Source: Tritrichomonas musculus (lineage: Eukaryota; Parabasalia; Tritrichomonadida; Tritrichomonadidae). From it: DNA of 64,000 nt. How positions within the stretch are numbered: position 1 is the first letter of the stretch; each line of letters begins with the position of its first letter. Location of the stretch: the NCBI GenBank assembly GCA_039105265.1, contig JAPFFF010000005.1:4511501-4575500 (forward strand). Direction: 5' to 3'. Shown piece by piece: positions 29,913 to 38,521 of this stretch. The translations under genes and the position numbers were made by a program. The notes beneath the pieces were generated by a model. The model was given only the letters and a program-made list of their open reading frames with translations. It did not search any database and had not been told where the DNA came from.

Positions 29913-30239
29913 TTAAGTTGGGTTAGTCCAAGTATCCCAAGCAAATCCCTTTTTTTGTTCTTTTTGATTTTGCTTATCAACAATCGCTGCAAAATCCTTC
30001 ATCTCAGAACATAATTGATTTTTGGCTATATGAATCAATTTTTTTGTATCATCAAGTTCTTGCTGTTTTCGATTTGCCTCAATTTGAATTTCATGAAGGT
30101 TTTGGCATATTTGTTTTCCTTTTGCTTCAAGAGCATGAATTTGAGATAAAATTTCTAAAACTTTTCTTTCACCATCTGAGATGTTTTCAAAAGGAATACT
30201 TATTTGATTTTTTGATGGTTGTTGGTCTTGAGAAGTCAT
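29913..30239 (-). CDS. Small coiled-coil protein of element A
   Basis: A 108-residue protein from the ATG at 30239 (MTSQDQQPSKNQ). A short disordered leader precedes helical, heptad-rich sequence (LEAKGKQICQNLHEIQIEA). It is divergent from the gene at 30335, with one upstream motif between the two starts. Family unknown. Confidence 0.5.
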   Translation of the reverse strand: MTSQDQQPSKNQISIPFENISDGERKVLEILSQIHALEAKGKQICQNLHEIQIEANRKQQELDDTKKLIHIAKNQLCSEMKDFAAIVDKQNQKEQKKGFAWDTWTNPT

Positions 30240-30261
30240 TCGAAACAAAAAAATGAATCAA

Positions 30262-30280
30262 CTTGACGAGGAACAAAAAA
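30262..30280 (+). promoter_or_regulatory. Element A upstream motif, copy 3
   Basis: CTTGACGAGGAACAAAAAA between divergent starts at 30239 and 30335. A TCACTTTTTTTTAAAA tract precedes the plus-strand ATG, as at copy 2. Confidence 0.6.
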
Positions 30281-30334
30281 AAGATATATCAATGATGTGC
30301 TTCATCAAGACATATCACTTTTTTTTAAAACATA

Positions 30335-30646
30335 ATGTCTTCCAGAAACTCTCTTCGGAAATCAAGATTACGAACCAATAAGATATTATTTAAAACTATC
30401 AACATCGAAAATTCCATCGATATTCTTTGGGATAAAATTGATGATTTACAAAAAACTGCTACCTCTATTCAAAATCTTCTTTTGAAGTCTGAAGGAAAAA
30501 ATAAGAAACAAAAAATAAAACTCCAAATCGAAGCCAAATTAAAGCCTGATGAAGATGATTCATCAAAACCTCTTCTCTTATCTAAAGAATATGGAGATAT
30601 TTTAAATCTTGAAGATTTTGAAAATATTACTTCGAAAAAAGATTAA
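30335..30646 (+). CDS. Small basic/helical protein of element A
   Basis: A 103-residue protein with an Arg/Lys-rich start (MSSRNSLRKSRLRTNK), a helical middle and an acidic end (NLEDFENITSKKD). It belongs by position, size and promoter to the element's small-gene series. Family unknown. Confidence 0.5.
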   Translation: MSSRNSLRKSRLRTNKILFKTINIENSIDILWDKIDDLQKTATSIQNLLLKSEGKNKKQKIKLQIEAKLKPDEDDSSKPLLLSKEYGDILNLEDFENITSKKD

Positions 30647-31151
30647 ATAAAAAAAATTATTCACCTAGATAAAAAATATATTTTTTTTGTATTTTTGTTA
30701 TTTTTGAGGGTGGACCAATCTTGAAGGACCAGTTTTGGGACCAATCTTGGGACCAATCTTGAAAATTTTCAGTAATGATCGATTTTGGGTTGATTTATCC
30801 TGGTTAATGGACCAAAAATCTGGTCCTGGACCAATCTTGAAATTCTAATATCTCAAAAAAATTCAGCGGTTCAAAAAGAAGCTGTTCAAAAAACCCTTGG
30901 TTTTAGCTATAAAATATATAGGATCTTAGGAGGACCAGTTTTGGAACCAATCTTGGGACCAATCTTATAAAAAGATTTTTTCACTGAAAATCAAATTATT
31001 TTTCGATCATTTGGGAAAATCAAAAAATCGCCTCTCTATAAAAGTTTTCCAGATCAAGATTGGTCCGGTATTTGGTCCGGTATTTGGTCCATTAACCAAG
31101 ATAAAAAAATCAATAAAAAGTTGAAAAAAAAATTTTTTAATTAATCTTTTT
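30647..31151. repeat. Iteron-like repeat region next to the helicase gene
   Basis: Direct copies of GGACCAATCTTG stand at 30712, 30738, 30750 and 30828, with variants at 30942 and 30956 and an inverted copy at 31055. GGTTAATGGACCAAA near 30803 is mirrored by TTTGGTCCATTAACC near 31083, making a palindrome about 300 bases across. No gene is present. The arrangement resembles an origin or protein-binding array, and it directly follows the 3' end of the primase-helicase gene. Confidence 0.65.
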
Positions 31152-33647
31152 TTAATCCATTTCTTCTTCCTCCTCTTCAAGGATGACCTCTGCATCTAAA
31201 GATATTTTTGGGATAGGTTCTTTTTGAGTCTTCAAAAGATCGGGAGGCAATAACTCTGCAGGCTCATCTTCGTCAGATACTTCATCCCTATCATTTTCGA
31301 ATTTCTCTAATTTATCATCTCTTATTCGAAATGCCCGAACTTTTTGCCCTCCAAGACGAATTCTTATTTCTTTGCAGTAAGAAGTCATTTTGGTTTTATA
31401 AGTAGAGATATTACATTCTTTGAATCCATAGTTTTTTGCAAAAGTTTTGAAATAAAGATATGATTCATCCTTTGAGATTCCTGCTTTGAAATCATCTAAA
31501 TTTTCTTCAATAAACAATTCATAAGCACTTTTTGAATTATCGATGAGTCTTGTCCTTGCTGCGGTCTGAGGTAAGATTCGAGAATTCCATTGAGAAATAT
31601 CTCTTGTCCAAAAGTAAGTGAATAAATTTGGATAAAATTTTTCATTTCGAAATAATTCATTCAAAGCCTTAAAATATGCAAAATCATCTTTTCTAGCAGA
31701 CGAAGTTTCTGAAACGACATAACGTCTATCGCCTTGATAAAGTCGTACGGGACAATCATGATTCGATAAAAAGATCAAATTAACGACATTTTCAGCAGGT
31801 CTTGATGGTTGATATTTCTCTGAAATGATGATTGTTTTCTCTGTAATAACAGACTTTAATGTATCAAAATCTATAAATTGATTGTTATCTGCAGACGATA
31901 ATTCATTACAGATTATCAATTTCTTGTTTTCCAATAAGGAATTGTACGAACCGACAATTTGGTCAATTTTATTGATATTATCTTCTGAATATCCTTTGAG
32001 GAGATGGCAAATTGAATCAGTAAAAGTATTTTTTCCCGTCCCTTCTTTACCTGTCAATACAAGAGCAGTTTCTGTTTTTCCATTTATATTTTGAATAATA
32101 TAGGATACCCAATTCAAGATATATTCATATAATTCATCATTGTTATCTGCAATAATATCATGAATATGATTCAAAAATGGCTGAATAATAGGCATTTCTA
32201 TTTCTTTGAGAGGGGAATATTGATATCCATAAAAAATGCTAAAAAATTCTGGATTATCTGAATAAAATTTGATTTGTCTTCGCATGAAAAAATTTTTGTT
32301 CTTCCCAGCACAAAAGATTTGATAAGCATTTATTGTTTTTTTCTTCTTTGCTTCGAAATAATATCCCAAATTTATCGAAGTCATTTTGAGTTTAAATCCT
32401 GCATCGTCAAGAGGGGAAAATTTCATTGTCTTCTCATCAATATCAATATCTTTAATAAAATAAAGGCTTTTTGCACAATCTACAACAATTAAGACTTTCT
32501 TTAAATCTGATAAGAATTCCCCAACCCTAATTCCATTCTTATTTTGATAATCTTTTTTGCGAATATCGAATAAAGAAAATTGGTCTTGTAGATCAACTTC
32601 GATAGATTCATCAATATGATTATTTGCATATTTCTCAAGATAATATCTTTTTTTTGTTGCGTCAAGATGATTTAATATTGAGAAGAACCATTTATTTGAA
32701 TCAACTTTTTCATAATATTTCTCTGAATAATCATCTATCGTCGTTAAATTGTGATGGTCATTTCTTGCAAAATACCAATTTTTAACCATAAAAGTCATGT
32801 ATTCTTGGTCGAAAGGAGAATGAAATAAATTTACCATTATCTTTTCAAAATTTGGGAAAGTCGGCTCAAATTCTATCATTAATTCATGTAATTCTTCAGG
32901 AGTCATATTTATTAAATCTGTTTTGATTTCAAAATCTTCTGGGTCAATATCTTCTCTTGACCAATCATCTACTATTTTTTTTGTTTTTTCTTTTTTTGGT
33001 TGTTCAATTTTCTTAAATACTTTTGACCATTCTTCTCTTGGAATTTCTTTTTCAAATCCTCTAATTTGAACAATATGTTGGGAAGGTGTCTTTTTATCCA
33101 TCAAACATCCAGCTATCATCTTGTTTCTTTCATCTCCAGGACCATAAATTTTATTTGATAAAGCATGTCTAAAAATTTGTCGAGTTCCTAATTTATAAAC
33201 ATTTGGATCACAGAGACGATGAACATTATATTCAAATCCTGATTTATATTTCATAATTTCTTGAATTTCTGTCCCTTTTATCTTTGTCGTATAAAATATT
33301 ACATGAATCGAACAAAAATGATCAGCATCATCGATTCTTTTTAATCCTGTTTTGACTTCTAATTCTTGTGATTTTGTATATCCTCCTATCGAATATGGAC
33401 CGAAAATTTCAGTCAGAGAATCTAACCATTTTTTGACATCATCAAATTCTTCGACAGATGATATTGAATCAAAATCAAAATAGAGATGATAAAAAATATC
33501 AAATCCTAAAACTTCATTAAAAGGAATTTTATTCCAGAACCATTTATCTATCACGTCATATTCAAGTTCTAAAGGGATTTTCTTTTTTGACCAAGCAAAA
33601 CAATTTATAAAGTAAACACACCCTGGATGTTTTTCGGAATCCGTCAT
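31152..33647 (-). CDS. Primase - superfamily 3 (D5-like) helicase of element A
   Basis: An 831-residue protein. The N-terminal third looks like an archaeo-eukaryotic primase: HLYFDFDS (about 54-61) as the catalytic acidic motif, CSIHVIFYTTK as the s-x-H motif, and RQIFRHALSNK. Around 530 is a D5/SF3 NTPase: Walker A LTGKEGTGKNTF, Walker B KKLIICNEL and sensor motif NLIFLSNHD, followed by RRYVVSE. The C-terminus is an acidic tail. Such enzymes open and prime DNA for replication in poxviruses, NCLDVs and virophages. Polintons generally rely on protein priming alone, so its presence beside a family B polymerase is notable. The frame is open throughout. Confidence 0.8.
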   Translation of the reverse strand: MTDSEKHPGCVYFINCFAWSKKKIPLELEYDVIDKWFWNKIPFNEVLGFDIFYHLYFDFDSISSVEEFDDVKKWLDSLTEIFGPYSIGGYTKSQELEVKTGLKRIDDADHFCSIHVIFYTTKIKGTEIQEIMKYKSGFEYNVHRLCDPNVYKLGTRQIFRHALSNKIYGPGDERNKMIAGCLMDKKTPSQHIVQIRGFEKEIPREEWSKVFKKIEQPKKEKTKKIVDDWSREDIDPEDFEIKTDLINMTPEELHELMIEFEPTFPNFEKIMVNLFHSPFDQEYMTFMVKNWYFARNDHHNLTTIDDYSEKYYEKVDSNKWFFSILNHLDATKKRYYLEKYANNHIDESIEVDLQDQFSLFDIRKKDYQNKNGIRVGEFLSDLKKVLIVVDCAKSLYFIKDIDIDEKTMKFSPLDDAGFKLKMTSINLGYYFEAKKKKTINAYQIFCAGKNKNFFMRRQIKFYSDNPEFFSIFYGYQYSPLKEIEMPIIQPFLNHIHDIIADNNDELYEYILNWVSYIIQNINGKTETALVLTGKEGTGKNTFTDSICHLLKGYSEDNINKIDQIVGSYNSLLENKKLIICNELSSADNNQFIDFDTLKSVITEKTIIISEKYQPSRPAENVVNLIFLSNHDCPVRLYQGDRRYVVSETSSARKDDFAYFKALNELFRNEKFYPNLFTYFWTRDISQWNSRILPQTAARTRLIDNSKSAYELFIEENLDDFKAGISKDESYLYFKTFAKNYGFKECNISTYKTKMTSYCKEIRIRLGGQKVRAFRIRDDKLEKFENDRDEVSDEDEPAELLPPDLLKTQKEPIPKISLDAEVILEEEEEEMD

Positions 33648-33761
33648 GTTTGTTTTTTATCCGAGATAAATTATTGTGAAGTGAAAGGTCCCTATCAAAA
33701 ATATTCACAACAATAAAGGTAAATCCCTATTGGTCAAAAAAAAAATAAATTCAAAAAAAAA

Positions 33762-33775
33762 TGTTCCTCGTCAAG
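33762..33775 (-). promoter_or_regulatory. Element A upstream motif, copy 4
   Basis: CTTGACGAGGAACA on the minus strand, in the divergent region between the helicase (start 33647) and the small gene at 33798. Confidence 0.5.
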
Positions 33776-33797
33776 TTCATTAAAAAATTTTTTTAAA

Positions 33798-34055
33798 ATG
33801 ACTGAAAAAAAAATACACATGGCTTTTGGTTCATTCTTTAAAAAATTAAAAGAAGGAGTTAAAGATTTTGCTAATGGCTTTAAACATGGCTGGAATAAAA
33901 CAATATCTGTTGTTGGGAAAATACCAGTAGTAGGAGAAATCGCTGATAAAATACCACATTTTGACAATTCTAATAATCCTGTCTCTCAATATTTTGGTAA
34001 TGACGGTTTTACATATTTTGACAAAAACGGAAATCCGATATCTAAAAAATCATAG
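33798..34055 (+). CDS. MAFG-type amphipathic small protein of element A
   Basis: An 85-residue protein. A second ATG seven codons in gives MAFGSFFKKLKEGVKDF, which is the start style of the element B protein at 51340 (MAFGSWFKNITKKVANGF). A Lys-rich amphipathic helix is followed by a Gly/Val/Ile-rich segment (VVGKIPVVGEIADKIP). Short amphipathic, Gly-rich proteins of this type are known as minor virion or membrane-active proteins in adenovirus-Polinton relatives (compare adenovirus pVI); that role is inferred from character only. Confidence 0.5.
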   Translation: MTEKKIHMAFGSFFKKLKEGVKDFANGFKHGWNKTISVVGKIPVVGEIADKIPHFDNSNNPVSQYFGNDGFTYFDKNGNPISKKS

Positions 34056-34292
34056 ATATAAATTCTTTATTGCATTCTTTAATAATTTCCGAACCTTTAT
34101 TGACTGTTCATATTTTGTCTTTATTTTTTCATATCTTTGTAATTTTTTTGGATCTTCTGGAGGGTCATTCTTTAAAACTTTATAATAATATTGAATTCTT
34201 GAATGAATTATTTTCAAAGTTGGAGTAGCAAAAGTTTTTCGTTCGTGTCTTTTTTTCAAAGGAGGTAATGCTTCTTCACATTGATAATCCAT
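34050..34292 (-). CDS. Small basic protein conserved beside the integrase
   Basis: An 80-residue protein from the ATG at 34292 (MDYQCEEALPPLKKRHERK). It is very basic and helical. It aligns by eye with the element B protein at 54663: both carry K/RTFAT-x-TL, then YY-x-KVL, then K-x-KYE and end KVRKLL-x-KAIKNLY. In both elements it is encoded divergently, a few tens of bases from the integrase start. Conserved placement suggests a DNA-binding partner of the integrase or an architectural protein. No known family is recognised. Confidence 0.6.
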   Translation of the reverse strand: MDYQCEEALPPLKKRHERKTFATPTLKIIHSRIQYYYKVLKNDPPEDPKKLQRYEKIKTKYEQSIKVRKLLKNAIKNLYL

Positions 34293-34348
34293 TATTGGTT
34301 TTATCAAAGAGAAAAAATAAAATCATACACTTTAAAAAATTAAAATAA

Positions 34349-35752
34349 ATGGAAAAGACTCATGACGAAATATTACAAGACGAAATTTTAAATTTAATAA
34401 CATATTTAGAAAAAGAAACAAATAAAGGTTCTAAATTTAAAACCTTAGATGAAATCAAGAAATTGAAATCCGGGAAGATATTAGCAAAAAGGAATCCAAA
34501 AGAATTATCAAAAATATATAAAAAATATGAGAAAAAATATCGAGAATTATATCAAGATATTGATGATTCTCCAAATGAAAAAATTATCGAAGATGAGACA
34601 GATTCTTTTGAAAATAAATTAGAGGATTATATCCTTTTTCGAAGTAATTATGAAGGAGAATTATCTCCAAAACAATTTGAGAGACTCACTAGAGGTTGGA
34701 AAAAAGATAGAGATAAACATTCTTTAGATGAATGGTATGAGATATATCAACATAAGCTAAATTCTAATCCAGGAAATTTAATAGAATATGATCCTTCAGA
34801 ACATCAAGTAAAATATTATGCCTTCAAGAGTAAAAAAAAGATTGATAAATTAGCGAAATCAAATATTCAGTTAGATATTTCTGACCGTCAAGATGAGCCA
34901 AATCAAGTCTTTCCTGTCGAAGATAATAAAAAATTTTATCTTCATAAAGTTGCTGGACCAAACACTTATTTTATTGATTTGATGTTTGAGTATGAGTTTT
35001 GTTATTTGGTAGCTATAAACGCAAATACAAGATATTTATATGTCTCTTTAATAAATTCGAAGGTAGGTAAAAATGGAGTAGCAAAAAATAATCTCAAAAA
35101 AATAAATTCGATAATTAAAGCTTTATCTAATTTACTCAAACAAGGTATGAATCCAAAAGTTCTTATCGGAGATGATGAGCCTAGTTTTCATTCTGAGGCG
35201 ACAAAAAGTTTTTTAGGAAAAGATTGTAAAATTGAAAAAGTAGAAAGAATAAAAAAGACTGTCTATCCAGAGTTTATGTCAAAAAAACAAACAACAAAAA
35301 CTGAACCATTACATAGTTCTCTAGGCATTATTGACCGAGTTATTCGAACATTAAGAGATATGGCATATACAGCACAAGTCGATAAAATTACTCCCGAGGT
35401 AATGGAAGATTTAGTTTTTCAATATAATCATGCACCTCATGAGACTTTATCAAAATATTCAGGAATGGAATGTACTCCTGAAATGGCTCAAAATGATAAA
35501 GATTTAGAGAGTCATATTTGTCGTAGAATTTTACAACAAAATTATAACATCATGACTAAACCTGATTTTGTAATCGAAGATTATGAATATGTCAAAGTTT
35601 ATAATGGCAAAGACCCATTCCAAAAAAGAAGGTCTGTTATTCAGCCAGGTTTATGGTTCATAAATGGATTTGATGAAGGGAAATATCATGTTGTTAATGC
35701 AGAAAATGGCGATGACCAATTTTTACCAAGATATCGAATTCATCCTGAGTGA
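34349..35752 (+). CDS. Polinton integrase (rve superfamily) of element A
   Basis: A 467-residue protein with a helical N-terminal region. The RNase H-fold core has acidic residues in TYFIDLMFEYEF (about 207-218), in VLIGDDEPSF (about 272-281) and in LGIIDRVIRTLRD (about 325-337). After it comes FQYNHAPHETLSKYSG, the usual integrase end of the core. The C-terminal 55 residues (VKVYNGKDPFQKRRS...FLPRYRIHPE) look like a small SH3/chromo-like barrel. The third acidic residue reads Asp in both A and B, so it is probably a lineage trait. It should insert the element's ends into the genome. Its 3' end overlaps the convergent next gene by 13 bases. Confidence 0.85.
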   Translation: MEKTHDEILQDEILNLITYLEKETNKGSKFKTLDEIKKLKSGKILAKRNPKELSKIYKKYEKKYRELYQDIDDSPNEKIIEDETDSFENKLEDYILFRSNYEGELSPKQFERLTRGWKKDRDKHSLDEWYEIYQHKLNSNPGNLIEYDPSEHQVKYYAFKSKKKIDKLAKSNIQLDISDRQDEPNQVFPVEDNKKFYLHKVAGPNTYFIDLMFEYEFCYLVAINANTRYLYVSLINSKVGKNGVAKNNLKKINSIIKALSNLLKQGMNPKVLIGDDEPSFHSEATKSFLGKDCKIEKVERIKKTVYPEFMSKKQTTKTEPLHSSLGIIDRVIRTLRDMAYTAQVDKITPEVMEDLVFQYNHAPHETLSKYSGMECTPEMAQNDKDLESHICRRILQQNYNIMTKPDFVIEDYEYVKVYNGKDPFQKRRSVIQPGLWFINGFDEGKYHVVNAENGDDQFLPRYRIHPE

Positions 35753-36018
35753 GTTTGATTCAAAAGACATCCTGAAAATTCTTTTTTCATTTTCTCTAAG
35801 ATATTTTTGATGTTTGAAACACTTAATAAAGCTAATTCTATATCTGTTTTTCGTTGAGTCAAATTTTCTTCTAACTTTGATAAATTATTTTGAAAATGCA
35901 CACACATATCTAGTGTATAATTATTTAATATTTCATGATTAACTTGATATGTTAATTGATTAATTGTGTCAAAAATTTCATTGAAAAATGAATCTAATCC
36001 TCCTTTGAGAACTTCCAT
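35740..36018 (-). CDS. Small helical protein of element A
   Basis: A 92-residue protein starting MEVLKGGLDSFFNEIFD. It is helical with heptads (QNNLSKLEENLTQRKTDIEL). It is convergent with the integrase gene and overlaps it at the stop codons. First of a run of minus-strand small coiled-coil genes extending to 38809. Confidence 0.5.
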   Translation of the reverse strand: MEVLKGGLDSFFNEIFDTINQLTYQVNHEILNNYTLDMCVHFQNNLSKLEENLTQRKTDIELALLSVSNIKNILEKMKKEFSGCLLNQTHSG

Positions 36019-36079
36019 TTTTTTTTCTTAAATAATAAAAAAATTTTTTTAAGAAGATTAAGTTTATTAATTTTTTTTT

Positions 36080-36514
36080 TTATGTCTTTTTGCCAATTAT
36101 CATTAACATACGATTTTCTTCGTCGATTTCTTTGAGGCGATCTTCTGACGCATTTTCAATTTCCTCTTCAAACTCGATCATTGATGATATTTGAGACAAG
36201 AATTCCTTCCGCTCGTTAATTTCTTTTTGGAGACGCTCAATCCAGTTTTTCGTTTGATTTTTTGAATTATCCAACACTTCTGGATTTTCAGAAACTTGAG
36301 ACAAATAATCCAGTTCTGTCAGGAGTTTTTGATTCAAAGATAATTGTGTCGAAATCGCAGAGATGATTCTCTCGGTCTTGGAAAACCAATTTGGAGATGA
36401 GATTTCTCTATTCATAAACAAAACCTTCCAAGCCAAATAAAAAAAATGAAATAAATGATCGTTGGATTCCTGAACCCAATTCTCAGATAAGTTTGTCTCT
36501 TGATTAGATGACAT
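36080..36514 (-). CDS. Small coiled-coil protein of element A
   Basis: I choose the ATG at 36514 (MSSNQETNLSENW), 144 residues, because the bases just upstream (TTTTTTAATTTGTTC) match those before the 37125 start. It is helical with an acidic end (EEIENASEDRLKEIDEENR). The same 75-base leader layout precedes both genes, so they look like duplicated transcription units with diverged products. Confidence 0.5.
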   Translation of the reverse strand: MSSNQETNLSENWVQESNDHLFHFFYLAWKVLFMNREISSPNWFSKTERIISAISTQLSLNQKLLTELDYLSQVSENPEVLDNSKNQTKNWIERLQKEINERKEFLSQISSMIEFEEEIENASEDRLKEIDEENRMLMIIGKKT

Positions 36515-36570
36515 TCTTGAACAAATTAAAAAAATGAAATAATAAATAAAAAAAAACATTCTCTCAAATA

Positions 36571-36588
36571 TTTTTGTTCTGCGTCAAG
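36571..36588 (-). promoter_or_regulatory. Element A upstream motif, copy 5
   Basis: Minus-strand CTTGACGCAGAACAAAAA about 57 bases before the ATG at 36514. Followed by an ATTTGAGAG stretch and an AATAAATAAA-type tract, also seen at copy 6. Confidence 0.6.
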
Positions 36589-36621
36589 ATTAAAAAAAAT
36601 TTTTTTTAGTTTATTAATTGT

Positions 36622-37125
36622 TTATGTCTTTTTATCAAAACCATATTTCTCTTCAATTTTCTTGACGGTCTCTTGTAATATGGCAAAGTTTTGTTGGGAT
36701 ATTTTCTCTCTTTCATCTTCCGATAAGTTAGGAATTGTCTGGAATTCTGCATCTTCTTGATGACCGCTTTGATATATTAGTTTTGTTATTTCCTCTGAAA
36801 ATTGTTCTTGCTTGATGCATTTTTGATACATTTCTATTTTCATGCTATATTTTTTCATTTCCTTTTCACAATAAGAGATAATCTTCTCCCTTGATTTTCC
36901 CAAAAAGTTTTCAGTCGAAGCTTCTTTTGCTGTCTTCAGAAGCATTTTTGAGACTTCCAAATTTTTTGTATTTATCTTGAGTAAATATTCCAGAGCTGGC
37001 TTTATGACTGTATATCGCTCTATCTGCAGAGCCTCTCTTTCTGGGTCAATATCGAGACCGACTGCCACATCTTCCATTTCTCTAACCAACTGAAAATACC
37101 AAAAATGTTCGGCTAGGACTTGCAT
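36622..37125 (-). CDS. Small coiled-coil protein of element A
   Basis: A 167-residue protein, MQVLAEHFWYFQLVREMEDV..., helical throughout with an EEITKLIYQSGHQEDAEF linker. The N-terminal aromatic helix (FWYFQL) recalls LFHFFYLAWKVLF in the 36080 protein, so the two may be distant paralogues. The shared leader supports this. No known family. Confidence 0.5.
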   Translation of the reverse strand: MQVLAEHFWYFQLVREMEDVAVGLDIDPEREALQIERYTVIKPALEYLLKINTKNLEVSKMLLKTAKEASTENFLGKSREKIISYCEKEMKKYSMKIEMYQKCIKQEQFSEEITKLIYQSGHQEDAEFQTIPNLSEDEREKISQQNFAILQETVKKIEEKYGFDKKT

Positions 37126-37180
37126 GATTCGAACAAATTAAAAAAATGAAATAATAAATAAAAAAACATCATCTCAAATA

Positions 37181-37198
37181 TTTTTGTTCTCCGTCAAG
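37181..37198 (-). promoter_or_regulatory. Element A upstream motif, copy 6
   Basis: Minus-strand CTTGACGGAGAACAAAAA, 56 bases before the ATG at 37125. Downstream layout is nearly identical to copy 5. Confidence 0.6.
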
Positions 37199-37254
37199 AT
37201 TAAAAAAAGAAAAAAAAGATTTTAAAAAAAAATTAATTGTTTATTAAGATTACT

Positions 37255-37620
37255 TTATTTTTTGATTTCTTTTGCTTTTCTCCTTCTGATTTCTTCAAGA
37301 TCTTTTCTTGTAGTTTCTTGAAGTTCTTGATGAGTCATAGAGATGATGTCCGGATTACTTCTGAACAGTAATGAAAAGGCCAAAATATCTTTTTCCGTAA
37401 ACTCTTCTTTGTTTGCCTTTTTCTCCTTTTCTAGATCGGAATAGTATTTTTTGCCTTCAGTATTTGGTTGCCATCTCTCTTCGTATCTCGGCGGAGGAAC
37501 AAAGTTTGGGACTTTACTTAACCAATCATATGGTGAAAGATCAGGAGGAGGAACCTCTAAGCATTTTGGGAAGCCAAGCTCAGTCATTTCTGGGAATGGG
37601 AATTGCATTCTAGCAAACAT
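37255..37620 (-). CDS. Small Pro-rich plus helical protein of element A
   Basis: A 121-residue protein starting MFARMQFPFPEMTELG. The first half is rich in Pro (LEVPPPDLSPYDWLSK, then FVPPPRYEERW); the second half is charged helix ending RRRKAKEIKK. Its start MFARM resembles MFACEM of the 38809 gene, and both share the GC-richer upstream repeat. A Pro-rich head could bind SH3/WW-type host proteins; this is speculation. Confidence 0.5.
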   Translation of the reverse strand: MFARMQFPFPEMTELGFPKCLEVPPPDLSPYDWLSKVPNFVPPPRYEERWQPNTEGKKYYSDLEKEKKANKEEFTEKDILAFSLLFRSNPDIISMTHQELQETTRKDLEEIRRRKAKEIKK

Positions 37621-37627
37621 AAAAATG

Positions 37628-37780
37628 AAGTGATGAAGTGAGAGAATGTCCTAACAGGGCACGCCCACTTTTTGAGAGGCAGAAATTCTTACTTTTTTGC
37701 CAATGCTACCGGGCTAGAAACGAACTTTTTGAGAAGGTAGATGAACTTTTTCTGAGGTCCAGAAATTCTTACTTTTTCTC
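37628..37780. repeat. Dispersed element A repeat, block 2
   Basis: GAAGTGATGAAGTGAGAGAA followed by TGTCCTAACAGGGCACGCCC and a CTTTTTGAGAGGCAGAAATT unit. It is nearly identical to block 3 (38820 on) over about 75 bases. It lies directly upstream of the gene starting at 37620. Confidence 0.8.
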
Positions 37781-37833
37781 CCGAAAATACAAACAAAAAA
37801 AAGAGATTTAAAAAAAAGTTATTGTTTATTTAT

Positions 37834-38028
37834 CTAATCAGACTTTTTGATTTTTCGAATTTCTTGCAAAAGCATTTTTGATATTTCGATACAATCTTCC
37901 AAGAGAGAGTTATCTTCTTGTTTGTCAGTAAAAGTTCGAAGTTTATGAATCCATGTCAGAGACTCTTTCAAAAAGGAAATTTCAATAGATAAATTTTCCA
38001 ATTTTTTGTTGAGTTCTTGATTCGACAT
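37834..38028 (-). CDS. Very small coiled-coil protein of element A
   Basis: A 64-residue protein starting MSNQELNKKLENLSIEISFL. One continuous helix with good heptads and a basic end (EIRKIKKSD). An upstream motif lies at 38080. Family unknown. Confidence 0.45.
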   Translation of the reverse strand: MSNQELNKKLENLSIEISFLKESLTWIHKLRTFTDKQEDNSLLEDCIEISKMLLQEIRKIKKSD

Positions 38029-38079
38029 AAAAAAAAATAATGAAATAAAAAAAAGATGAAAAAATATCTCATAAAAAAA

Positions 38080-38092
38080 GTTCTACGTCAAG
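38080..38092 (-). promoter_or_regulatory. Element A upstream motif, copy 7
   Basis: Minus-strand CTTGACGTAGAAC about 52 bases before the ATG at 38028; a slightly diverged copy. Confidence 0.5.
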
Positions 38093-38111
38093 ATTAAAAA
38101 AAGTTTTTTAT

Positions 38112-38426
38112 TTATTCCTCTTTATAAGCTTTTATTTGATTCTCTGCCTTGAGAATATCATTTTGTAATTCTCGAAGAAAAGTTCGGTCTTCTTCGATTT
38201 CAAGGAGGAGTTTTTTCTTCTCATCCTTTTTTGCTTTGGCCAAGTCTGCTTCTTTACATTTAACAAGGTCAGCTAGAAAAGAATGCATTTGCTGATATTG
38301 AACTTTTGAAGTTTCTAATAACTTAATTATTTTTTTCTTATCTTTCTCTAAGTCTTCTATTTCAGACAATTGCTTTTCCAATTTTTGATCATTTTGGAGT
38401 AGGAAAAGAAGTTTGCTTCCCATCAT
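38112..38426 (-). CDS. Small coiled-coil protein of element A
   Basis: I choose the tandem ATGs at 38426/38423 (MMGSKLLFLLQNDQ), 104 residues; the frame further upstream is hydrophobic low-complexity from A/T runs. A long coiled coil follows (EKQLSEIEDLEKDKKKIIKL) with a Lys-rich stretch (DLAKAKKDEKKKLLLE). It resembles its neighbours in size and promoter layout. Confidence 0.5.
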   Translation of the reverse strand: MMGSKLLFLLQNDQKLEKQLSEIEDLEKDKKKIIKLLETSKVQYQQMHSFLADLVKCKEADLAKAKKDEKKKLLLEIEEDRTFLRELQNDILKAENQIKAYKEE

Positions 38427-38484
38427 CTGAATGATAATTTTTAAAAAATGAAATGAAAAAAAAAATAAAAAAAAAAAAATAAAA

Positions 38485-38501
38485 TTTTGTTCTTTGTCAA
38501 G
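38485..38501 (-). promoter_or_regulatory. Element A upstream motif, copy 8
   Basis: Minus-strand CTTGACAAAGAACAAAA about 60 bases before the start at 38426; CTTGACA in place of CTTGACG. Confidence 0.5.
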
Positions 38502-38521
38502 TTTATTCAAGACTTAAAAAT

